64,000 nt of DNA from Ancylobacter sonchi (GTDB taxonomy: Bacteria > Pseudomonadota > Alphaproteobacteria > Rhizobiales > Xanthobacteraceae), in contig NZ_JAHBGF010000003.1 of NCBI RefSeq assembly GCF_018390695.1, positions 117,289-181,288 of the forward strand, written 5' to 3'. The stretch's first letter is position 1. Every line of letters begins with the position of its first letter. The notes under the pieces were generated by a model that had not been told where the DNA came from, did no database searches, and saw only the letters and a list, made by a program, of their open reading frames with translations. This document shows, one piece after another, positions 7,519 to 15,383 of this stretch. The translations under genes and the position numbers were made by a program.

Positions 7519-9486
7519 ATGCCTGACATCTATACGGATCTGGCGGATGCCACCGATCCGGCGAAAGGGGCTGGTTTGGTCGGCTTGGGCGCAGGAGTTG
7601 CGTATCCGTCGGGCACCGTAGGTGGTGCAATCAATGATTCCGGAATATCGCATCAGGTTATTCTTCCCTCCATTGCCGGTGTCGGCTCCCTATCTGTTCC
7701 GGATGACGCGATCGAGCTTGTCTTGCAGTCCCGTGCGGACGGTGAAGGTGGTTTCCGAGCAAAAGAGATAGCTAATAGCGGGGCGCTGTTGGCCGGACAG
7801 TTCCTGACCAACATCAATGCCCGGCGTTGGGAAAATGCGGAAGATACCATCACGCCGGCCATGTTCGCCGATATCGCGGAGATGTTCGCCTTCACGAAGG
7901 CGCAGATTCAGATGCCGGCGAAGTTTTATGAATTCAATTCGCCGATCACCACACGCGTAGGGGCTGTAATTCGAGCCGAAGACGGTGCGAAGTTCGTTCC
8001 CACCTTCTCTCAGGCTTCTCAAGATCGCGGACTCGGGCTTCTAACTTTAAGTTCGGGAACGGAGTGCAATCTCGTTGATATTTACTTGGCGGCAGGAATA
8101 AATCAGGTCACCATAGGGCTGAATATTAAGTCTGGTGTTAGGGTTGGCAGGGCTAGGCTTGTCAGCGCCGATTACAACAACAATCTTCCGGTCGGGGGCG
8201 ATGATGCAGATCGCAGGTGGGCGGCAGTCACGCTTGAGGGCACTTCGCCGTTCGTGCAGAGCATTGAGACCGATTTCTTTCGTGTCGGGGCCAAAATGTA
8301 CGACTGCACCAATCCGATCATCGGCAGCTTGATCAGCAAGCGTTGCCTTGTCGGATTCAATCCGAACCTGGTCTATGGGGGCGCTCTCCACTACGCGGAC
8401 ATAGACGGCGTCGCTTACGAAGATCAGACGCGCACGCTCAACGAGAATGGCTTGATCACCGGCGCAAACGGCATGCTGTTGTCGGGTGTGCAGGATTTTC
8501 ATGTGGGCTATTTCCGGGGGCGCGGAGCCTTGGAGCATGAGATCCGCATTGGCTACGGCCTGGACATCCGCAACAATCGGATCCACTTCGGACAACTGGT
8601 CCTCCTAGCTCCCCACGGCTGCGGTTTCAAGGCGGATGACGCTGACCATCACACCACCACCGATATCCATATCGATAGTGTCTATGTTGAAGATGCCGGC
8701 CGCGATCTGCCGTTTCCAGAATACCAGGGCTGGGGGAACAAGGATGCCATTGCGATCCGCAATGTGGAGCGCTTCAGTATAGGTAAGGCTGTCGTTCGGT
8801 CGCGAAACTATACGTACTCAGGCGGCTATGCACTGTGGATCGAAAAGTCGTCGCGTGGCTCGGTGGGCTGGTGCGAGGTGCACAATGCGTTCAATGATGG
8901 TGTACGCATTACTCCCAATGGCGAGAACATGCTGGACGTCACTGTCCAGGGCGTAACGTCGAACAATGGCCGCTACGGAGTCTCTTTTTCTCCGGTCGAC
9001 AATACGAGCACGGCGAATAGAGTAACGATCAAGGTCGATAGCTATAATAACACGGCTGGAAACTACGACGTTGCTGACCGCCCAAACGGGACAGACGGCC
9101 TTGTGGGGCCGCTTTATATGGAGGGATTTAGCCGTCAGACGAGTGGTGTGGCCAAGACGATCGGGCCAGTCATGCGGGCGTCAACGAATTTTTTCGACGA
9201 GATGCGCGACCGTGACATGCGACAGCCCCTGGTGGGATCAAAAACTTATAATCAGCCAAGCATTCCAGCGAAATCGATGGGGGATCCGACGACCATCACC
9301 GTGACAGGAGCGGTCGCTGGCGCGCCCAATCGCGTCGAGGTGTCTGGAACTGGCTATGCATCGGGTATCACTTGGAGCGGCACGGTGTCCGCCGACGACA
9401 CCGTGACCGTCTATGCCGTGAATCCGACGACAAGCGCGCTGGATCCGGCATCCGGCACCATTACTGCATTCGTCACTCCGCTATAA
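7519..9486 (+). CDS. Phage tail spike 2, beta-helix (pectin-lyase-like) receptor-binding protein
   Basis: This is a 655-aa protein; TAGGAG lies 8-9 bases before the ATG. Residues 1-42 repeat the anchor of spike 1 almost residue for residue (MPDIYTDLADATDPAKGAG, then AYPSGTVGGA). After that the two proteins diverge. About 100-520 has the repeated beta-strand/turn pattern of a right-handed beta-helix (for example IDSVYVEDAGR, FSIGKAVVRSRN, VTVQGVTSNNGRYG). The last 75 residues form an Ig-like or tip domain. No catalytic residues can be assigned with certainty. Its G+C is closer to the host than that of spike 1. The pair implies two receptor specificities on one virion, or alternative spikes. 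Confidence 0.8.
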   Translation: MPDIYTDLADATDPAKGAGLVGLGAGVAYPSGTVGGAINDSGISHQVILPSIAGVGSLSVPDDAIELVLQSRADGEGGFRAKEIANSGALLAGQFLTNINARRWENAEDTITPAMFADIAEMFAFTKAQIQMPAKFYEFNSPITTRVGAVIRAEDGAKFVPTFSQASQDRGLGLLTLSSGTECNLVDIYLAAGINQVTIGLNIKSGVRVGRARLVSADYNNNLPVGGDDADRRWAAVTLEGTSPFVQSIETDFFRVGAKMYDCTNPIIGSLISKRCLVGFNPNLVYGGALHYADIDGVAYEDQTRTLNENGLITGANGMLLSGVQDFHVGYFRGRGALEHEIRIGYGLDIRNNRIHFGQLVLLAPHGCGFKADDADHHTTTDIHIDSVYVEDAGRDLPFPEYQGWGNKDAIAIRNVERFSIGKAVVRSRNYTYSGGYALWIEKSSRGSVGWCEVHNAFNDGVRITPNGENMLDVTVQGVTSNNGRYGVSFSPVDNTSTANRVTIKVDSYNNTAGNYDVADRPNGTDGLVGPLYMEGFSRQTSGVAKTIGPVMRASTNFFDEMRDRDMRQPLVGSKTYNQPSIPAKSMGDPTTITVTGAVAGAPNRVEVSGTGYASGITWSGTVSADDTVTVYAVNPTTSALDPASGTITAFVTPL

Positions 9487-9545
9487 TTGCCCGGTCGGAA
9501 GGATGAGTTGGGCCGCCTGTTGGGGCAGCCGGAAGGTAGGTCGGC

Positions 9546-9806
9546 CTATCCCCGCAGCACCTTCACAATCGTCTCAAGGTCATTGTACCCCGCCGCGACA
9601 ACGGTCCCACCCTCTACCGCGATGTAGTCGGCGCGGAAGCCGATTTTGACGGTGTCGCCCTTCTTCTTCACCGCCTCCCAAGGCTGGGGAATGAAGGCCG
9701 ACCAGCCCGACCATGTCCTCAGATCCTCCGGCGGATTCTCGGGCGCCATGACCCATTTGTCGCCATCCTTGGCGAAGCGGCGATTTACGAGAGCATAGGG
9801 TTCCAT
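9546..9806 (-). CDS. Hypothetical small protein
   Basis: This is 86 aa on the minus strand, divergent from the SOS-boxed gene at 9916. The sequence (RFAKDGDKWVMAPENPPEDL, then KKKGDTVKIGFRADYIAVEGGT) suggests a small beta-rich fold. It has no signal or membrane segment, and the ribosome binding site is weak. Its upstream region contains the LexA box at 9862, which could also affect it. The family is not recognised. Confidence 0.5.
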   Translation of the reverse strand: MEPYALVNRRFAKDGDKWVMAPENPPEDLRTWSGWSAFIPQPWEAVKKKGDTVKIGFRADYIAVEGGTVVAAGYNDLETIVKVLRG

Positions 9807-9861
9807 AGTCGCTTCATGGGCGATTCCCCGCCTGCGTTCTACCCCTACCGGGGTCAGGCTT

Positions 9862-9876
9862 GTTCTATTTTTGTTC
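9862..9876. promoter_or_regulatory. LexA (SOS) box in the prophage
   Basis: The site is GTTC-TATTTTT-GTTC, a perfect match to the alphaproteobacterial LexA consensus GTTC-N7-GTTC. It ends 39 bases before the ATG of the 76-aa gene at 9916 and 55 bases from the divergent start at 9806. It should place at least the rightward genes under SOS control, in keeping with prophage induction. Confidence 0.75.
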
Positions 9877-9915
9877 TCATGGAATCAATCCGGCCATCAA
9901 CGGATGGAGCCGACC

Positions 9916-10146
9916 ATGACGAGCGAGCCACAGCCCGCCGAACAGCCCCCTTTTGCTATTACGGATGCCGATGTCGACGATGCCATCGCGGCCTGCGGCG
10001 GCGATGCGCGCGAGACGGTGCGAACGCTGCTGATCGCCGGGCAGTTCATGGAAGCTGCGCTCTATGCCGCCGAGCAGGAGGCCAGTTGGGGCTATGTGCG
10101 AGGTCGCCTATCATGCTCGCTGCGCGATCGGCGGCGGGAGGGCTAG
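9916..10146 (+). CDS. Small SOS-box-preceded protein common in rhizobia
   Basis: This is 76 aa, with ATG at 9916 and GGAG 6 bases upstream; an in-frame ATG at 9904 is less well placed. The core (ITDADVDDAIAACGGDARET, then VRTLLIAGQFMEAALY) is a two- or three-helix pattern. I recall it from many short uncharacterised proteins in Bradyrhizobium and relatives. A perfect LexA box lies upstream. The next gene starts 3 bp after its stop. A function is not known to me; DNA-damage or phage-linked regulation is suggested by the box alone. Confidence 0.65.
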   Translation: MTSEPQPAEQPPFAITDADVDDAIAACGGDARETVRTLLIAGQFMEAALYAAEQEASWGYVRGRLSCSLRDRRREG

Positions 10147-10149
10147 CCG

Positions 10150-10380
10150 ATGGTGAAGAGGACACAGCGCAGCTTGGCGGGAGCCCGGCAAATGCAGAAA
10201 GACCTCCGGCAATTCCACCATCTGGTGCGCCAATGGGCGAGCGACGTGCCAATAGGGACGAACGTCTATCTCGGCTGCGACTTCCTCAACTATGCGATCA
10301 TCATTATGGATATGCAGCTGACGGCGACCATCGAGAAGATGCCGTATGAACGGCCGCCGGGGTTCCAAGGGCTGGAGTAG
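10150..10380 (+). CDS. Hypothetical small protein, second gene of the SOS-boxed pair
   Basis: This is 76 aa starting 3 bp after the previous stop, with GGAGGG about 9 bases upstream. The N-terminal third is basic (KRTQRSLAGARQMQKDLRQF), followed by a mixed segment (GTNVYLGCDFLNYAIIIMDM). No DNA-binding motif can be named with confidence, though the basic helix could touch nucleic acid. It is likely co-transcribed with the gene at 9916 and thus SOS-linked. Confidence 0.5.
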   Translation: MVKRTQRSLAGARQMQKDLRQFHHLVRQWASDVPIGTNVYLGCDFLNYAIIIMDMQLTATIEKMPYERPPGFQGLE

Positions 10381-10398
10381 CCTTGAGAGCGCACCGTT

Positions 10399-11115
10399 CT
10401 AAGCCGCTGCCGGCCGCTCGACGATCACGATCTGATTGTCTGGCAATGGCTGCTGAAGCGCCTTCGCTTCGTCCCACGGCGCGCGCAGCCAGACGTCGCG
10501 ATCCTCTGCCGTAGTGAGAATCACCGGCATGGCCTTGGTGTGGACGGATCCAACCACGGCGTTGGGTTCCGTCGTCAAGAAGCCGTAGAGGTCGGTCGTG
10601 ATCTCGCCCTCCTTGATCTTCCGCACGCCTGTCCACGTGGTCCATAGTCCCGCGAAGAAAGCTAGGGGCTCGTGAGCCGACAGGGCGAACCATTCCCAAG
10701 TGTCCGGCCCTTTTGCCCCGGCCGGTGGCTCGCTGAAGCTGGTGAACGGCACCAGGCAGCGGTGCTCGACGCCGAGCCAGCGCTGCCAATGGCGGCTAGT
10801 GGTGTTGCGGATGTTCGTCACGCCCTTGTCGGGCTCCATCCGTAGCAGTTCCTTGAAGTCGACGGCCTGGCCCTTCGCCTCTAGCTTGGTGGCGCGCTTC
10901 TTGGCGGCTTCCAACTGCACGACCTGCGATATCGGCATGCCCCAACGAGCTATCACAATCTCGTGTTCGTCATCCTCGCCAATCCGAATGATCGGCGCCG
11001 GGTAGTCGGGATAGATGCCCGGCTGTGGCGCCAGATTGCCTGCGCCATTGCGGAGCGTGCCGACCAGATCGGTGATCGCGGCGAGGTTCGATTTGTGGCT
11101 GTAGAGGTTGCACAT
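10399..11115 (-). CDS. SRAP-family (YedK/HMCES-like) abasic-site DNA-protein crosslinking protein
   Basis: This is 238 aa, close to the family norm. All diagnostic residues are visible: Cys2 exposed after Met removal (MCNLYSHK), Asn101 in TNIRNT, Glu129 in PFTSFSEP and His192 in [15 protein letters not shown] proteins use Cys2 to form a thiazolidine crosslink with abasic sites in single-stranded DNA, shielding them from cleavage. Here it is the last prophage gene before the attachment site, convergent with the SOS-boxed pair. Phage copies may protect replicating DNA or counter base-excision defences; that is inference. No LexA box is seen in its own upstream region (11116-11253). Confidence 0.93.
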   Translation of the reverse strand: MCNLYSHKSNLAAITDLVGTLRNGAGNLAPQPGIYPDYPAPIIRIGEDDEHEIVIARWGMPISQVVQLEAAKKRATKLEAKGQAVDFKELLRMEPDKGVTNIRNTTSRHWQRWLGVEHRCLVPFTSFSEPPAGAKGPDTWEWFALSAHEPLAFFAGLWTTWTGVRKIKEGEITTDLYGFLTTEPNAVVGSVHTKAMPVILTTAEDRDVWLRAPWDEAKALQQPLPDNQIVIVERPAAA

Positions 11116-11235
11116 GCAGGGCCACCTTCTGAGAATTTAGAGGCCTCAGGTTCGTGCCCGTTAGGCTACCCCAAGTCATGACACTTTTGCGGATTTCGAG
11201 GGCGAAGCAGGGGCGAATCCGTATCATCGACCGTT

Positions 11236-11251
11236 GAAATCATTTGATTTC
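11236..11251. repeat. Inverted repeat next to the attachment core
   Basis: GAAATCA and TGATTTC form a perfect 7-bp inverted repeat with a 2-base centre, ending 2 bp before the tRNA homology. Its place suggests a recombinase or excisionase arm site. Confidence 0.4.
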
Positions 11252-11253
11252 AT

Positions 11254-11303
11254 CCGGCCTGTCACGCCGGAGGTCGCGGGTTCGAGCCCCGTCACTCCCG
11301 CCA
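11254..11303 (+). tRNA. 3' fragment of tRNA-Asp(GUC): prophage attachment site
   Basis: This 50-bp stretch equals tRNA positions 27-76. It has an anticodon stem CCGGC/GCCGG around loop CTGTCAC (anticodon GTC), a variable loop AGGTC, a T arm with GGTTCGAGCCCC, an acceptor strand CACTCCC, the discriminator G and CCA. The 5' half is missing: the bases to the left are AT-rich and cannot pair with the acceptor strand (GGGAGTG would be needed). This is the usual scar of integration into the 3' end of a tRNA gene. Phage DNA is on the left and chromosome on the right. The complete tRNA-Asp should lie at the other prophage end. It is not a working tRNA gene. Confidence 0.88.
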
Positions 11304-12438
11304 TTCAAATCAATCACATAGTTAGCACTGCCGATCGTCCGGAAGATATTCCGGAATGGGGCTGCGACTGTTTTCTCCCTGCCTTGTTCCTTCATGCGTT
11401 CGCGGCGCCCCTATGCGCCTCGCCCGCCGGCCCGCGGTGGTGACGTTCGTGGCGTATGCACCTTCCGCAAATCGCCGGAGGCGGGCAGGGAAAGGCATCT
11501 CCGGCTCGACACGGGCGCGAGGCTTCTCCGCCACCGGGGAGCGCCTCTGTGGCTCTGCCGCGGCGCTTCTCGGCAGCAGGAGGCGCGTCAGAGATGCCGG
11601 ACGTCGCCACGAGGCGCCGTGACGTGCTTGCCCAGCCGGACCTCGATGTAGGCGCGGGGAGGGGCCGTGTGCGGCTGCGCTTCGCCGCCGGCAGGATGCG
11701 GCGTGCGCAGAAGACCGGAGTTGCGTCGGGAAGGGCGGCTGCCGGCGCGCGAATATGGGGCGCCATGCGGCCTCCACGCCCCGCAGGCCGCGTCCCAAGG
11801 GCGCGGGCCTTGCCCTGCTCGAGCTGGACGTTCCGGGTACTGTCGATCCGGGGCGGTAGATAGCCGGGCGCCGGCACCCCGGCCATCCACGGGAGGGCAT
11901 CCTGTCTCCCAGTGGTAATCACGCCGGCGAGGTGGCGATAGCCGGCCTGCCGCACGCGAGGCCGGGAGAGGCTCCCGCTCATGGATCGCACGCGGTTGGC
12001 CCGATGCGGATGGCGGCGAGGGGGCGGCGAGGCGATCCAGGCGGACGTGTCGACGTGGATGGGGGGCGTCGCCGGACGAGATCGATGACCGCTCGGGTAC
12101 CATCCCCGCCGACCGGTGGGCCGCACCCTGGCCTACGGCAGAAAGCTGCCCGTTCGGCGATGGCGGACTTGGCAGAGGCTTGCCGGGCGAGGCGCGCTTT
12201 CGAGCTGCAGGCGCCCCAGGTCACCAAGACGTCGATCCGGGGGCTCGGTTCCCCGCGCGGCCAGCCGATAGTGTGATGCCCGCCCGTTGTTCGGCCGCAT
12301 GCCGATGGGCAGGCAGGATGGGCTGTCGCTCAGATATAGGGACTGCGGTTGCAGTGCCGCCGCCGCAAGCGGAAGCGGCACTGCAAGTGTCTGATCTCTG
12401 CGGCCAGGTGGAGAACTCTGGCGCCAGCAGAAATAATC
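11304..12438. other. 1.1-kb gap without a convincing gene
   Basis: This GC-rich DNA follows the attachment site. Several long frames are open on both strands, but their products are Arg/Pro/Ala-rich with no domain and no ribosome binding site, as expected by chance at this base composition. It is probably decayed or spacer DNA of the island edge. The only structured element I see is the inverted repeat at 12349-12386. Confidence 0.5.
12349..12386. repeat. Perfect 12-bp inverted repeat downstream of gmd
   Basis: TTGCAGTGCCGC and GCGGCACTGCAA are separated by 14 bases and start 53 bp past the gmd stop codon. There is no T-tract, so it may be a transcript-stabilising hairpin or a Rho-type end rather than a classic terminator. 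Confidence 0.5.
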
Positions 12439-13455
12439 TCAGGCGCGCCAGTCGTCGTAATCCGACTTCGCCATCATTTCAGCGAGCTGGCGTATGGTGA
12501 CCTTCGGGGTCCAGCCAAGGTTGGTACGGGCCTTGGTCGCGTCGCCGAGCAGCAGCTCGACTTCGGCGGGACGATAGAACCTCGGATTCACCTTGACGAC
12601 GATCTTGCCGGAGCGGCGGTCCACCGCCTGCTCCTGCTCCGCCGAGCCGGTCCACTCAAGATCAAGGCCGAGCGCCTCCGCCGCGTAGATCACGAAGTCC
12701 CGGATCGGGGTGGTGACGCCCGTCGCGAGGACGTAATCGTCCGCCTTCTCCTGCTGCAGCATCCGCCACATGCCTTCGACATAGTCGCCGGCAAAGCCCC
12801 AGTCGCGCTGGGCCCCGAGATTGCCGAGCTCCACCGGCACATGCTCGCCGCGCGCGAAGCGGGCGAGGCCGAGCGTGATCTTGCGGGTGACAAATTCCGA
12901 CCCGCGAAGCGGGCTCTCGTGATTGAACAGAATGCCCGAAGACGCGTGGAGGCCGAAGGACTCCCGGTAGTTCACGGTGATGTAGTGGCCGTAGACCTTG
13001 GCGACGCCATAGGGCGAGCGCGGGTAGAACGGGGTGTCCTCGTTCTGCGGGACCGCCCGCACCAACCCGAACATTTCCGAGGTGGAGGCCTGATAGAACC
13101 GCGCGTTCGGCGAATAGGTGCGGATCGCATCGAGGATGCGCACCACGCCCAGCCCGTTCACGTCCGCCGCATAGATCGGCTGCTCCCAGGACGAGCCGAC
13201 GAAGCTCTGGGCGGCCAGATTGTAGATCTCGTCGAATTCCGTCTCGCGGATCAGGCGATTGATGTTGTTCACTTCGCTCAGATCGAAGTCGACCAGCCGG
13301 ATGTCGTCGGCGACACCAAGTTTCTGCAGCCGCGCCGTCTCGGGGTGGGAGTTGCGCCGGATCGCCCCGATAACCTCATAACCCTTATCGAGCAGGAGTT
13401 TCGCCAGGTAAGACCCATCCTGTCCCGATACGCCGGTTATTAAGGCCTTTTTCAT
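12439..13455 (-). CDS. gmd: GDP-mannose 4,6-dehydratase
   Basis: This is a 338-aa short-chain dehydrogenase of the extended type that turns GDP-D-mannose into GDP-4-keto-6-deoxy-D-mannose, the precursor of GDP-fucose, GDP-rhamnose and related sugars. The NADP-binding TGVSGQDG is at residues 7-14. ASTSEMFG at about 123-130 supplies the catalytic Thr/Ser-Glu pair, and YGVAK (Tyr149, Lys153) is the catalytic Tyr-Lys. FNHESPLRGSEFVTRKI is typical of Gmd. AAGGAG lies 9 bases before the ATG. No fcl, rmd or per gene is nearby, so the next step must be encoded elsewhere. Two glycosyltransferases lie divergently beside it. Confidence 0.95.
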   Translation of the reverse strand: MKKALITGVSGQDGSYLAKLLLDKGYEVIGAIRRNSHPETARLQKLGVADDIRLVDFDLSEVNNINRLIRETEFDEIYNLAAQSFVGSSWEQPIYAADVNGLGVVRILDAIRTYSPNARFYQASTSEMFGLVRAVPQNEDTPFYPRSPYGVAKVYGHYITVNYRESFGLHASSGILFNHESPLRGSEFVTRKITLGLARFARGEHVPVELGNLGAQRDWGFAGDYVEGMWRMLQQEKADDYVLATGVTTPIRDFVIYAAEALGLDLEWTGSAEQEQAVDRRSGKIVVKVNPRFYRPAEVELLLGDATKARTNLGWTPKVTIRQLAEMMAKSDYDDWRA

Positions 13456-13766
13456 CAGAAGCGCTCCTTAGTCGAATGAATCCCGTACCGCGCGGTCGTA
13501 GACACCAAGATGTCGCCCTTGTCCACTCGAAAGCCTCGACTTCAAGCGCCCCCGGCACCGTCGCGGGCCGTTCCGTCGGGTGCCATCGGATGCCGACGGC
13601 CGGGTAGCGGAAGGGGCGGACTTCCAGCCCGCGCCGGTAAGCCGGGGATGGCGCCGTCGACCTTTGCCGGAAATCGCTGTGTGGCGGCATCCCGCGAGGG
13701 TTGACCGTATCTGAGTCTCTTATGCTACCTACGCGTTGCTCCCCGTGCGCCGGAAGCGAGGTTGTG
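13456..13766. other. Divergent spacer between gmd and the GT2 gene
   Basis: This 311-bp region should hold promoters for gmd (leftward) and the glycosyltransferase pair (rightward). I see no clear -35/-10 pair, operator or small gene. The in-frame TTG at 13701 could extend the GT2 protein by 22 residues but lacks a ribosome binding site. Confidence 0.4.
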
Positions 13767-15383
13767 ATGAACGAGTACGCGCCGAACCAAACCGCCTATC
13801 GAAACTGGCGCGAGCACCGCAGGCTCCAATTAACGGAATTGCACCTCGATCAGCCGTCCTCCTGGAACAAGTTGATTTCGGTTGCAATCGATTGCACGGC
13901 GTCTTCCGCTGACCAGCAACTCGACTCCACACTCAAGTCTCTACTGGAGCAGGACTGGAACAACCTGGAGATCTCGGTCTTCTCCGCCAGCCATGGCGCC
14001 GATATCGATCGCGATCCCTTCATGAAGTTGCGTGGCCTGCAGGTGCACGAGGCCATGAGCCACGACGATCTGCTCCGCCTGGGTCCGACGCGATGCGATC
14101 TGCGCGGCGACTACATCCTGATGGTGCCGGCCGGCGTGACCTTCGACGAGACGGCGTTCTCGAGCCTGAACCGCGCCCTCGTCCAAAGCGGCGGGACGCA
14201 CGAGCCGGATTTGGTGATCTTCGACCACGAGTATCTGGATGAAAGCGGACAGAAGGCCTATCCGGCGTTCCTCCCCGGCTTCGATCCCGATTTCCTCGCG
14301 GAGGAAGACTATATCGGCCATGGCGTGCTGCTGAAGGCCAGCCTGTTCGATCGTCTTGCCGCCGCCGGTCCCCTGGCCTCGCTGCGCGAATTCATGCTCG
14401 CCGCGGCGCAATGTCGTCCGGCGCCGATCGTCGCTCATGTGCGGGACGTGCTGATGACGGTTCATGGCCGTCTGCCAGGCGACCGGCCGCTCTCGGGCGC
14501 CAATGCCGCTCCGGCTCTCATCACTTCCGCGGCCGTTGCCGTCGTCATCCCCAACCGGAACAAGCCCGATCTGCTGCAGCAATGCGTCAGGTCGCTCTCG
14601 ACCGAAAAGGCGGTGAGGGAGCTCATCGTCGTCGACAATGCCAGCGACGATGCCAGGACGCTGGAACTGTACGACGATCTCCGGCGCGATCATGGGGCCA
14701 GGATCGTTCCCATGGATCAGCCGTTCAACTTCTCGCGGATGATCAATCTGGGTGTCGCGGCGTCAGAGTCCGAGCTGGTTCTCCTGCTCAACAACGACAT
14801 CGAGTTCAGGCAGCCCGGCGCCCTCGACGCCGCAAGCGCGCTCGCGATGCGACCGGAGATCGGCATCGTCGGTTCGAAATTGCTGTATCCGGATTTCACG
14901 GTGCAGCATGCCGGGGTGCTGCTGGAATATCACCCCTTCGAATACCACGTCCGCGCCCTGCATGTCGGCCGTGGCGCCGAGACGTCATCCGCCGGCTATC
15001 TCGGCCAATACGCTCACCTGCGGAACTACCAGGCGGTAACCGGCGCCTTCATGATGCTGCGCCGCTCCGTCTTCGACGAGGCCAACGGCTTCGACGAAGT
15101 GGCGTTGCCGGTGGAGTTCAACGACATCGACTTCTGTCTGCGTGTGCGGCATGCCGGCTATAAGATCGTCTGCGCGCCATTCGAGGGCGTCTTCCATCAT
15201 GAATCGGCCAGCCGAGGCAAGGCGGACACGCCGAGCGTCATCGAGATGCGAAGGGCCGCACAGGGGCTGATGGCGCGACGCTGGATCGACGAATTCAAGA
15301 GCGACCCCTTCAATCATCCCATCGCAAGGCTCGGAGAAAGAGCTGAAGTGCAGTTCAACTTCACGGGAACGTTCGTCGGATGA
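13767..15383 (+). CDS. Family 2 glycosyltransferase with N-terminal extra domain
   Basis: This is 538 aa from the ATG at 13767. The C-terminal half (about 240-500) is a GT-A fold of the RfbF/WcaA type. It has an opening strand AVAVVIPNRNKPDLL, a nucleotide-sugar segment LIVVDNASDDART, the DxD-equivalent NND in LLLNNDIEFRQP, then VTGAFMMLRRSVFDEANGFDE and DIDFCLRVRHAGYKIV, with a late His in GVFHHESAS. The N-terminal 230 residues resemble a second, degenerate GT-A-like module (SVAIDCTASSADQQLDSTLK). It should add a sugar to a surface glycan. Its stop overlaps the next gene's start by 4 bp, so the two glycosyltransferases are translationally coupled. Confidence 0.85.
   Translation: MNEYAPNQTAYRNWREHRRLQLTELHLDQPSSWNKLISVAIDCTASSADQQLDSTLKSLLEQDWNNLEISVFSASHGADIDRDPFMKLRGLQVHEAMSHDDLLRLGPTRCDLRGDYILMVPAGVTFDETAFSSLNRALVQSGGTHEPDLVIFDHEYLDESGQKAYPAFLPGFDPDFLAEEDYIGHGVLLKASLFDRLAAAGPLASLREFMLAAAQCRPAPIVAHVRDVLMTVHGRLPGDRPLSGANAAPALITSAAVAVVIPNRNKPDLLQQCVRSLSTEKAVRELIVVDNASDDARTLELYDDLRRDHGARIVPMDQPFNFSRMINLGVAASESELVLLLNNDIEFRQPGALDAASALAMRPEIGIVGSKLLYPDFTVQHAGVLLEYHPFEYHVRALHVGRGAETSSAGYLGQYAHLRNYQAVTGAFMMLRRSVFDEANGFDEVALPVEFNDIDFCLRVRHAGYKIVCAPFEGVFHHESASRGKADTPSVIEMRRAAQGLMARRWIDEFKSDPFNHPIARLGERAEVQFNFTGTFVG

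Larger units (their letters stand above)
1..11303. mobile_element. Right end of a tailed-phage prophage
   Basis: This block holds tail, lysis and small accessory phage genes and ends at a partial tRNA-Asp that acts as attachment site (11254-11303). Late genes (tail protein, endolysin, holin candidate, two tail spikes) run on the plus strand, interrupted by small minus-strand genes. No integrase, repressor, terminase or capsid gene is visible, so the left part of the prophage lies outside the window. The right boundary is set by the tRNA fragment: DNA to its right should be the original chromosomal flank. Base composition varies strongly, with the first tail spike much richer in A+T than its neighbours, as expected for a receptor-binding gene acquired by exchange. 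Confidence 0.85.

Noticed and set aside
11254..11303. A functional tRNA-Asp gene
   Set aside because: The acceptor 5' strand, D arm and first 26 positions are absent; the left flank cannot pair with the acceptor 3' strand.
11386..11401. LexA-like GTTC repeat right of the att site
   Set aside because: The spacing is 8 bases (GTTC-N8-GTTC) rather than 7, and no gene follows.
11322..12276. Several 80-240 codon frames in the gap after the att site
   Set aside because: They overlap each other on both strands, are Arg/Pro-rich, and have no ribosome binding sites or motifs.
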